Source: Advenella kashmirensis WT001
GTDB taxonomy: Bacteria; Pseudomonadota; Gammaproteobacteria; Burkholderiales; Burkholderiaceae_B
Reading direction: 5' to 3'
Assembly (NCBI RefSeq): GCF_000219915.2
Contig: NC_017964.1
Span: forward strand, 2,914,001 to 2,978,000
DNA: 64,000 nucleotides
Every line of letters starts with the position of its first letter. Position 1 is the first letter of the stretch. Below the pieces are notes generated by a model that ran no database searches, had not been told where the DNA came from, and saw only the letters and a list, made by a program, of their open reading frames with translations. This document shows positions 56,630 through 64,000 of the stretch, piece by piece. Both the position numbers and the translations under genes were made by a program.

Positions 56630-59263
56630 ATGCCTGCAGAAACCAGTAAAATCGCGCCTTCCGGGCACACCCCCATGATGCAGCAGTACCTGCGCCTCAA
56701 ACTCGAAGCCGGATCTGTGCTGCTGTTCTACCGTATGGGAGATTTTTATGAAATGTTCTATGAGGATGCCGAACAGGCAGCCAGACTGCTGAATCTGACG
56801 CTCACCAAGCGGGGAAATTCAAATGGCCAGCCCATTCCCATGGCAGGTGTTCCGGTGCATGCCATGGAAACCTATCTGGCGCGTCTGGTGGCCATGGGCG
56901 AATCGGTGGCGATCTGCGAACAGATCGGCGATCCTGCCACCAGCAAGGGGCCCGTTGAGCGCAAGATCGTGCGCATCGTTACGCCTGGTACGCTGACCGA
57001 CGAAACCCTGTTGCCTTCAAAGCTGGACCGTCCTCTGCTGTCGGTTTTCCTGCCGTCCAAAGGCAAGGCGCCAAAATACGGGCTGGCCTGGCTCAACCTG
57101 GCCAGCGGCCAGTTCAAAGTCACACAATGTGACAAGGAAGCGCTGGACTCGGAAATCCACCGTATCGCACCCGCGGAAATCGTACACGCCGACTCCTTTG
57201 TCCTAGAAACAAAATTTGCCGGCTCGATCAGTCACACTGCGGACTGGCACTATGACCTGAATGATGCCAACACCCTGCTTTGCCAGCATTTTCAGATCGA
57301 CTCGCTGGGCAGCTTCGGCATGGCCGATATGCCCGCCGCCATTTGCGCGGCCGGCGCGCTGTTGCGCTACGTGGAACGCACGCAAACGCAGTCGCTGTCG
57401 CACGTCCAGCACATCATGGTCGATCACGCACTGGACTATCTGGTGCTGGATCCGGTCACGCGCAAAAACCTGGAAATCACCGAAACCATCAGTGGCGAGA
57501 GCCGACCTACCCTGTTTTCTTTGCTGGATCACTGCGAGACCCCCATGGCAGTCGCAAGCTGCGCCATTGGCTGCACCACCCGCTGCGCTCCAATAGCCAG
57601 ATCCAGGCGCGCCAGACCGCGGTTGCGGCCATGCTGACCGGACGCCCCGACGGGCCCGTGCATCCCCATATCGCGTTGGATAACCTGCGTACAGAACTCA
57701 ATGCGTTTCCCGATCTGGAACGTATCGCAACGCGCATCGCCTTGCGTTCGGTGCGGCCCCGGGAGCTGGCCAGCCTGCGCGATGCGCTGGCGCGCCTGCC
57801 GCAGTTGCAGACTGTTTTACGCAACCAGCATGCCAATGCCGATCGCCTTGACGTCCTCAACAATGAACTGACCCTGGATGCCAGCCTGCACGCCGCATTG
57901 CAGGCTGCCGTCGCTGCCGAACCGGCAGCGATGATCCGCGATGGCGGCGTGATCGCCGCCGGGTTTGATGCCGAGCTCGATGAGCTGCGCACCCTGGCCA
58001 GCGACAGCGGCGCCTTTCTGGTAGAGCTGGAGGCCAGGGAACGCCAGCGCAGTGGCATTGCCAATCTGCGCGTAGAGTTCAACCGGGTTCACGGCTTTTT
58101 CATTGAAGTATCCAAGGGCCAGGTCGACAAAGTACCCGACGACTACAGACGCCGCCAGACACTCAAGAATGTCGAACGTTATATTACGCCCGAGCTCAAG
58201 GGTTTCGAAGACAAGGTGCTATCGGCCCGCGACCGGGCGCTATCGCGCGAAAAATGGCTCTACGAGCAGTTGCTCGACACCATGCAGGATTGGGTAAACC
58301 CCCTGCAGCGTTGCGCGCAGGCCATTGCAGAACTGGACGTTTATCTGGCGCTGGCCAGTCATGCCAGGGATAACGAATGGGTGGCACCGCAACTGGCCGA
58401 ACACCCGGTGATCGACATTGAGGCAGGCCGACATCCGGTGGTCGAGCACACGATCGAGCAATTTACGCCCAATAGCTGCCTGATGGACCATGACAGACGC
58501 ATGTTGCTCATTACCGGCCCCAACATGGGTGGTAAATCAACTTACATGCGCCAGACCGCCCTGATCGTACTGTTGGCGCGCATGGGCAGCTTCGTGCCGG
58601 CAACTGCCGCCACCATTGGTGTGATTGATCGCATCTTCACCCGTATTGGTGCTGCCGACGACCTGGCGGGCGGCCAGTCCACCTTCATGATGGAGATGAC
58701 CGAGGCCGCCACCATCCTGGCTGCCAGCACACCCAACAGCCTGGTGCTGATGGACGAGATAGGTCGGGGCACCTCCACCTACGATGGCCTGTCGCTGGCA
58801 TGGGCCATCGCCTGCCGGTTGCTGGACCATAATCATGCGCTGACGCTGTTTGCCACCCATTATTTTGAAATTACCCGACTGCCTGACCTGAATTCATCCG
58901 CAATTAATGTACACCTTGCCGCTACCGAAGCGGCTAGCGGCATTGTTTTTCTGCATGAAGTTCAGGAGGGGCTCGGCCAGTCGCAGCTACGGCATTCAGG
59001 TCGCGCAACGGGCCGGTCTGCCCGTGGCAGTCATCCGCCAGGCCAAACGGGAGCTGGATCGCCTGGAAAGCCAGGCCGGCGATATATCACAGCTTAATCT
59101 GTTTACTGCCACACACGAAACCGATGACCAGCAAAGCGACGATGCGCTAGAGCTTACCGCCTTGCGCGACGCCCTGCAGGAACTCGATCCCGATAATATG
59201 AGCCCACGCGAAGCGTTGGACGCCCTTTACAAATTGCATAACCGCTTTGGCGGAGAATCATGA
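56630..59263 (+). CDS. mutS: DNA mismatch repair protein MutS, two frame breaks
   Basis: Recognises mismatches and small loops and starts repair with MutL. Mismatch-binding motif Phe-X-Glu is in [17 protein letters not shown]; Walker [15 protein letters not shown], Walker B/D-loop region [16 protein letters not shown] and the switch FATHYFEI are intact. Breaks: GG 57547-57548, needing one base (restoring [18 protein letters not shown]), and an extra T at 58973 (removing it gives [14 protein letters not shown]). Net length is then 877 residues, the family norm. If the breaks were real the cell would be a mutator; see findings. The stop overlaps the next gene's start. Confidence 0.95.
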
Positions 59264-60447
59264 CATCTATTGACATTCACGCCCCCATGACTTTGCTGGG
59301 TGGACGCAGCCCCGCTCAATTCATGCGCACATACTGGCAGAAAAAACCGTTGCTGATCAGACAGGCCATTCCTGGTTTTGCCAGCCCCGTTCCTCCCGCC
59401 GGGCTGAGGAAACTGGCAAAACGCGACGATGTCGAATCACGCCTGATCTGGCAGGAAAATGACGAATGGAATATGGAAAGCGGCCCGTTCGCACGCTTTC
59501 CCAAGGTGGCCGAGCCCAACTGGTCTTTGCTGGTGCAAAGCGTGGATCTGCATGACGACGCGACTGCAGCGCTCATGCAGCAGTTTCGCTTTATTCCTGA
59601 CGCCAGGCTGGACGATATTATGATCAGCCTGGCTTCGCGCAACGGCGGCGTTGGCCCGCATTTTGACAGCTACGACGTGTTTCTGCTGCAGGGCCACGGA
59701 CAGCGGCGCTGGCGTATCAGCCAGCAGAAAGACCTGTCGCTGGTGCCCGATATTGCCTGCAAGATTCTGCAGCATTTTGAACCTGAAGAAGAATTTGTGC
59801 TGGAACCCGGCGATATGCTGTATCTGCCGCCGCATATTGCGCATGACGGCATCTCGGAGTCGGACGAGTGCATCACCGTTTCTATCGGCTTTCGTGCCCC
59901 ATCCCTGGCCGTTCTTGCGCGTGGGCTGCTGGAAGTGGCGGCCGATCAGCTGAGCGCGCGCAACGGCCTGGGCTTTGGCCCCTACTCCACGCCCGCACTA
60001 CCCGGACCCGACCTCTCGGGCATGTTCCAGGATAAACGCCTGGCCGCCACTACTGAACCGGCTGCCTTGCCTGATGAACTGATCAATAGCGCGCTGGCAG
60101 CGGTACAGAAAATTACGTTCACCGAGCGTATGGCGGCACGCTTTCTGGGCTGCTGGCTGACCGAACCCAATTCCCTCACTGTCTTTCCGATTGCCGAAGA
60201 CATGGTCGACATAGACGACGTGATCGACAGCGATGGCAGCCTGGTGCTGGATCGCCGCAGCCGCATGATTTACCGGGGTACAGATCTGTTCATCAACGGC
60301 GAAGCCCTGGAATTGAAAACCAATGCTACGTTTAAAAAATTCGCCGACACACGCATATTGACCTGCGCCGATCTGAAAAAAGCCAATGCAGCCACGCTCG
60401 CACAGTTGCAGGAATGGCTGGATGACGGCTGGATCGTAACGCAATAA
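59260..60447 (+). CDS. roxA: Ribosomal protein uL16 3-hydroxylase (RoxA/YcfD type, JmjC-like cupin)
   Basis: Iron- and 2-oxoglutarate-dependent oxygenase hydroxylating an Arg of ribosomal protein uL16, 395 residues. The iron triad is seen in VGPHFDSYDVF (His and Asp) and in PHIAHDGIS (second His); YDVFLLQGHGQRRWRIS and LYLPPHIAHDG are family blocks. A C-terminal winged-helix dimerisation part follows. Start overlaps mutS stop (ATGA), so it is translationally coupled to mutS. Confidence 0.9.
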   Translation: MTSIDIHAPMTLLGGRSPAQFMRTYWQKKPLLIRQAIPGFASPVPPAGLRKLAKRDDVESRLIWQENDEWNMESGPFARFPKVAEPNWSLLVQSVDLHDDATAALMQQFRFIPDARLDDIMISLASRNGGVGPHFDSYDVFLLQGHGQRRWRISQQKDLSLVPDIACKILQHFEPEEEFVLEPGDMLYLPPHIAHDGISESDECITVSIGFRAPSLAVLARGLLEVAADQLSARNGLGFGPYSTPALPGPDLSGMFQDKRLAATTEPAALPDELINSALAAVQKITFTERMAARFLGCWLTEPNSLTVFPIAEDMVDIDDVIDSDGSLVLDRRSRMIYRGTDLFINGEALELKTNATFKKFADTRILTCADLKKANAATLAQLQEWLDDGWIVTQ

Positions 60448-60458
60448 TCAGGCAAAAA

Positions 60459-60484
60459 AAACCTGGCAATAACTTGCCAGGTTT
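60459..60484 (-). terminator. Intrinsic terminator of bamC (bidirectional)
   Basis: AAACCTGGCAA (60459-60469) pairs with TTGCCAGGTTT (60474-60484) around a 4-base loop. Reading the minus strand, the stem is followed by a run of Ts (A8 on the plus strand from 60454), a textbook terminator for bamC. It also lies just after the roxA stop. Confidence 0.85.
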
Positions 60485-60520
60485 CCTCGACTTCAACACA
60501 CGATCAGGACAACGATCAGC

Positions 60521-61641
60521 TTACATTCTCTCGGCCAGTACCGTCAGAATGCGACGCGCAGTCGCGCTGTTATCTGTCTGGCCCTGTTCATTGCGCACCG
60601 TCACGACAGACTGACTGCCCTCGGAAGTGACTACAATCGTGTAGGGCAACGGCGTCAGATTGCCTTTATCGCCCCATAGGCGGCTGATAAAGTTGGATGA
60701 CTGGCGCTTCTCGCCGGTATCGGTATCCAGGTAACGGACTGTATAGGTACCTGCTTGTGGATCACGATTATCCACCGTGAAACCAGCAGAATTGATCGCG
60801 GCGCCCACCTGATTGTAAGCCTGGCTTTGCCCCACTTGCAGTGGCAACGCGGCAACGTCGGCCATGACGACCGGATGAGTTGGTGCGGCCGCGGCGGCGC
60901 GCTTTGACGCACCTGTGTTTCAGCCTGTTGCTTGGTTGCTCCCATGAACACCATCAGGCGCGACAGCATCGCGGCGTTCAGACCCGGATCTTCCTTGGCG
61001 GGCAGCCATTTGAATGTGGTACCGTCCCGATCCATGGGAGTTTCGACCATGCGTTCGTGATTGATGAACACCAGCGTTTTGCCATTGGAGCGTTCCACAC
61101 GCGTGCGGAAGCGTTCACGCTCGCCACTGTCTTCAACCATATTGATGATGGCACCCAATGCCCGGTTAAGCAGGTTGCCAGGAATTTTTGCACGATTTTC
61201 GGCCCAGTCGGTTTCAATCAGCCCGGCCTGAGGATTATCACGATTGATCGTAAAGCCTGAATCGACCCAGAAGTCGATCAGCTTAGGATAAACACGCCCG
61301 GCTTCCTGGCTCACTTCCAGCCAGCGGTTGGCGCCTGAACTCTGAATTTTCAGCCCAGGGGTTTCAGGCAGAACAGATGCGCCGGACGCGGCATCGCGAT
61401 TGGCCTGCGCCACTGCCTTGTTATATTCGTTGGCTGATGCATAGCCGCCTGGCGCCTTGTACGCCGGATTGATCTGTGACGACGATAGATCAGGCGGCAG
61501 ACTTAGCGGGTCACCTCTTACGGTACTTTTGTAGTCGACCTGTTCGGTATCACCCATGACTTCATCCATGACATTACATCCCGCCAGGAGGGTAAGCGAC
61601 AGTAAACCAGATACTGCAAGAAAGCGTGCATTCATACGCAT
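60521..61641 (-). CDS. bamC: Outer membrane assembly lipoprotein BamC, one frameshift
   Basis: Lipoprotein of the beta-barrel assembly machinery, about 373 residues after repair. Lipobox LLSLTLLAGC, then the unstructured N-terminal stretch (VDYKSTVRGDPLSLPPDLS), and two helix-grip domains. The frame breaks near 60897-60902; one more base gives AAAAPTHPVVMADVAALPL. The C-terminal domain (FTVDNRDPQAGTYTVRYLD) resembles the first (FTINRDNPQAGLIETDWAE), showing the internal repeat. It lies downstream of dapA on the same strand, a gap of 15 bases, as is usual. Confidence 0.92.
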
Positions 61642-61656
61642 ATTCTCAATCCTATA

Positions 61657-62562
61657 TTATTTGACCAACCCGAGATCTTTCAGGGCAGTCAGAACAGTTT
61701 CATGATGCTGGGCGCCCAGATCACACATTGGGAGCCGATATCCGGCCTGGATCAGACCCATTTGCACAAGCGCCCATTTGACCGGAATGGGATTGGCTTC
61801 GACAAACAGCACTTTATTGACACCTGCCAGTTTTGCATTAAGTTCACGGGTCCGCGGCACATCGCCCGACCGTGCAGCCACGCACAGCTCATGCATGAGG
61901 GCTGGGGCGATATTGGCCGTTACCGAAATATTACCGGTGCCGCCCAGCAGCATCAGTGCTGCTGCGGTGGGGTCATCGCCACTGAAAACCTGGAAATACT
62001 CGGGTTTATCCCGAAGCAACAGACCCAGGCGGGCAATGTCAGCAGTTGCATCCTTGATACCGATAATGCCCTGCACTTGCGCCAATCGCAATATCGTATC
62101 ATTGGACAAATCCGCAACGGTACGACCGGGCACATTGTACAGCATGATGGGCAAGCCGCCTTCACGGGCAATCGCCTCAAAATGGCGGAACAGACCTTCC
62201 TGCGTGGGCTTGTTGTAGTAAGGCACCACCGACAGACCCGCGTCAGCCCCCATTTCCCTGGCTTTTTTGGTCAGATGAATGGCTTCCGCAGTTGAGTTCG
62301 CGCCCACCCCGGCAATGACCGGGATCCGGCCGGCCGCATGCTCCACCGCCACCCGGATGAGTTCTGTATGTTCGCTTACATCTACCGTGGGCGATTCGCC
62401 GGACGTGCCCACCACCACCAGGCCATCAGATCCTTCCTGGACGTGCCAGTCGATCAGCTTCTTGTATGCGTCGTAATCGATATCCCCATTGGGTAGCATT
62501 GGAGTCACAAGGGCAGGAAAACTGCCGGTGAATACAGGATACGAAGAACTGTCGACCGCCAT
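61657..62562 (-). CDS. dapA: 4-hydroxy-tetrahydrodipicolinate synthase
   Basis: First committed enzyme of the lysine branch, 301 residues. Schiff-base Lys in [10 protein letters not shown], catalytic Tyr in [10 protein letters not shown], and [11 protein letters not shown] carries the Thr-Gly-Glu loop that true DapA keeps (Ser here for one Thr). Also [14 protein letters not shown] and [13 protein letters not shown]. Upstream of bamC. Confidence 0.95.
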   Translation of the reverse strand: MAVDSSSYPVFTGSFPALVTPMLPNGDIDYDAYKKLIDWHVQEGSDGLVVVGTSGESPTVDVSEHTELIRVAVEHAAGRIPVIAGVGANSTAEAIHLTKKAREMGADAGLSVVPYYNKPTQEGLFRHFEAIAREGGLPIMLYNVPGRTVADLSNDTILRLAQVQGIIGIKDATADIARLGLLLRDKPEYFQVFSGDDPTAAALMLLGGTGNISVTANIAPALMHELCVAARSGDVPRTRELNAKLAGVNKVLFVEANPIPVKWALVQMGLIQAGYRLPMCDLGAQHHETVLTALKDLGLVK

Positions 62563-62764
62563 GATAGAAACGTCCAGAAAAGGTTGATATTAAATGCCTA
62601 GCGTATAGCTAATTCGGTAGTTTAATTGAAATGCATAAAATTAATGGAAAATTTAATGACAATCCCGTAAAACACGTTTCAATTGACATCTGCCACTGGC
62701 AGACGGCTGGATTTGACCAGCCATTCGGCGGGAAACGCTGCAACTGCCATCACGAACCGCAAGC

Positions 62765-63394
62765 TCACCCGGACAGGCCAATGGTTGCCGGATCCCCGGA
62801 ACCCCTGCGGATAATCGCGGGGGTCGCCGTTGTCAGATCAATGACCGTGGTCGGCTGGGTCGGGCACGAGCCGCTGGCAATCACGCCGGCCAGCGCATGG
62901 CCGTAACGATCGGTAATTTCATCCGGGTCGTTCAACGGCATCTCTTCGCCTTCGGGGATCAGGGAGGTCGATAGCAAGGGCGTGCCCAGCTCCTCGATCA
63001 GCAGCAAGGTGACCGGATGGTCCGGAACCCGGATGCCGATGGTTTTGCGCGAAGGATGAGAAACTCGCCGCGGCACATCCTTAGTTGCCTCCAGGATGAA
63101 CGTCCAGGGGCCGGGCGTCGCGTTTTTCAGCAAGCGGTATTGCGCGTTGTCGACCTTGGCGAATTTGGCGATCTCCGCCAGGTCGCGCACCAGCAGCGTC
63201 AGATGATGGCGCTCATCCAGGCCACGCAGGCGGCGCAGGCCGTCGGCCGCCGTCTTGTCGTCAAGACGCGCCACCAGCGCATAGCTGGAGTCGGTAGGTA
63301 TGGCCAGTAACCGGCCGTTATCCAGCAATTGCGCAGCCTGTTTGAGCAGGCGTGGCTGCGGGTTGACCGGGTGTACATCAAAAAGTATGGACAT
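62765..63394 (-). CDS. yciO: Sua5/YciO/YrdC family threonylcarbamoyl-AMP synthase-like protein
   Basis: L-threonylcarbamoyladenylate synthase-type fold, 209 residues. I start at 63394 (MSILFDVHPVN); the upstream frame is not conserved. GRLLAIPTDSSYALVARLDD is the nucleotide-binding opening, and RRVSHPSRKTIGIRVPDHP is the conserved basic block, with IPEGEEMPLNDPDEI typical of YciO. Whether it substitutes for TsaC in t6A synthesis cannot be told. Confidence 0.88.
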   Translation of the reverse strand: MSILFDVHPVNPQPRLLKQAAQLLDNGRLLAIPTDSSYALVARLDDKTAADGLRRLRGLDERHHLTLLVRDLAEIAKFAKVDNAQYRLLKNATPGPWTFILEATKDVPRRVSHPSRKTIGIRVPDHPVTLLLIEELGTPLLSTSLIPEGEEMPLNDPDEITDRYGHALAGVIASGSCPTQPTTVIDLTTATPAIIRRGSGDPATIGLSG

Positions 63395-63487
63395 AATTAT
63401 TATTTCACTCTGTGGCTGGCTATGCACCTATTGTAGCGAATTGAGTGACACATGGTGCGGGTTCGGGTTAGAATCACGGGCTGGATT

Positions 63488-63564
63488 GTCTCCGTAGCTC
63501 AACTGGATAGAGCACCCGCCTTCTAAGCGGGTGGTTGTGGGTTCAAGTCCCGCCGGAGGCACCA
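63488..63564 (+). tRNA. tRNA-Arg, anticodon TCT
   Basis: A 77-base cloverleaf. The acceptor stem pairs GTCTCCG with CGGAGGC (one G-T wobble), the anticodon stem CCCGC/GCGGG closes the loop CTTCTAA with anticodon TCT, the T loop is GTTCAAG, and CCA is encoded. Confidence 0.96.
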
Positions 63565-63591
63565 ACTTTGCCATGGGTGCCATGCCCTATA

Positions 63592-63629
63592 TAAAATAAA
63601 GTGCACTAAATAAAATAAAGTGCACTAAA
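63592..63629. repeat. 19-bp tandem repeat, two copies
   Basis: TAAAATAAAGTGCACTAAA occurs twice head to tail (63592-63610, 63611-63629), 28 bases after the tRNA. The inner GTGCAC is palindromic. Confidence 0.9.
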
Positions 63630-63686
63630 CACCCGATCAAAAGCGACTATATTCATCGTTTTTAAAAATTGCCGGGTAAATCGAAG

Positions 63687-63726
63687 CATTAGGCTACTGA
63701 AGCATTAGGCAACTGATCCATTAGGC
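63687..63726. repeat. CATTAGGC repeat, three copies with 16-bp period
   Basis: CATTAGGC starts at 63687, 63703 and 63719, followed each time by NAC. The exact 16-base period suggests a short tandem array. Function unknown. Confidence 0.85.
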
Positions 63727-64000
63727 AACATCACCGGCAAACTTGTCGTGCCAGAAACAGAGCCATAGTGCCTGCGGCTTATCCCAATTAAAAATAATAA
63801 AAATACCAATCTGGCCGGTCTTACGACGAATATACGACAGAACACAGCGCGCTAAATGCGTCAAAAATGGGTGTTCAGTGCTCATGATTGCATTTGCCGA
63901 AAACCCAAGTACCACAATGGCTGCACGCAAAGAACGCCCTCTCCTCCAAAACGTATCCAATATTTACTATTAACGCATCGGCAAATATTGCCACAGAACG

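Larger units (their letters stand above)
63565..64000. other. Region downstream of tRNA-Arg with short tandem repeats, no supported gene
   Basis: The 19-base repeat and the 16-base-period repeat listed separately lie here. A 79-codon minus-strand frame (63721-63960) and a 76-codon plus-strand frame (63743-63973) overlap each other and neither resembles a known family. Position after a tRNA raises the thought of an attachment site, but no integrase is in view. Confidence 0.4.

Noticed and set aside
61657..62562. dapA and the 52572 gene as duplicate DapA enzymes
   Set aside because: The 52572 protein has a different active-site loop and sits in a sugar-acid operon.
63721..63960. 79-codon minus-strand frame near the right edge
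   Set aside because: Mutually overlapping frames on both strands, no recognisable domain.
1..64000. CRISPR array, prophage, transposon or toxin-antitoxin system
   Set aside because: No spaced repeats of the right length, no phage structural genes, no transposase and no paired small genes were found on either strand.

Overview
This window reads as chromosomal DNA of a betaproteobacterium of the Alcaligenaceae. The reasons are the gene neighbourhoods (cysS-alkA-accA-tilS; TPR-ppi-lpxH; mutS-uL16 hydroxylase; dapA-bamC; suhB next to trmJ), five orphan Bug-type periplasmic receptors, and many small catabolic operons each paired with an IclR, GntR or LysR regulator. A genus such as Advenella fits the sulfite dehydrogenase pair and the moderate GC, but that is inference. 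I count 59 protein genes, one candidate leader ORF and one tRNA. No insertion sequence, prophage or CRISPR array is seen.

Layout. 1-5137: catalase (cut by the left edge), glutathionyl-hydroquinone reductase, an MFS transporter, a GNAT acetyltransferase and a DUF1801 protein. 5257-10108: IclR regulator divergent from a Bug receptor, an enoyl-CoA hydratase-like protein and an ADP-forming acyl-CoA synthetase. 10287-13848: Rieske oxygenase and reductase, divergent from a GntR regulator with repeated palindromes between them. 13878-17219: class II aldolase-like protein and MFS permease, divergent from a LysR regulator. 17212-20522: GST, sulfite dehydrogenase SorAB, PepSY protein. 20938-27374: housekeeping block (tilS, accA, DNA glycosylase, cysS | TPR, cyclophilin, lpxH). 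27444-35023: PaaG-like isomerase divergent from a DUF35 protein, a thiolase-like protein, a two-subunit CoA-transferase and two Bug receptors, with a third Bug receptor facing them. 35167-39974: TerC/CBS membrane protein with a candidate leader peptide, a LysR regulator, and an SDR plus MaoC hydratase pair. 40120-48256: uppP, suhB, trmJ, mscS, amn, an AEC transporter, a D-2-hydroxyacid dehydrogenase and a nicotinamidase. 48447-51722: ectoine/hydroxyectoine-type ABC transporter EhuBCDA behind a palindrome-rich AT-rich region. 52572-56552: sugar-acid cluster (DapA-like, enolase superfamily, Bug receptor, divergent GntR). 56630-63564: mutS, uL16 hydroxylase, bamC, dapA, a Sua5/YciO protein and tRNA-Arg(TCT). 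63565-64000: short tandem repeats and no convincing gene.

The dominant oddity is frame interruption. About 34 single-base indels split 22 of the 59 genes. All but one look like a missing base, often in a short run of identical bases. They hit genes that should be essential (cysS, lpxH) and the repaired lengths match family norms. Sequencing or assembly undercalling is the simplest explanation, so these genes are annotated below as whole genes with the break located.

No clearly new defence or mobile system is visible. The most interesting biological leads are the Cys-less thiolase/DUF35/CoA-transferase/Bug cluster, the cyclophilin that seems to join a PpiA export signal to a PpiB body with an internal start, the identical 16-bp palindromic sites at the Rieske oxygenase promoter, the stacked palindromes upstream of ehuB, and a 37-codon leader ORF before the TerC/CBS gene.
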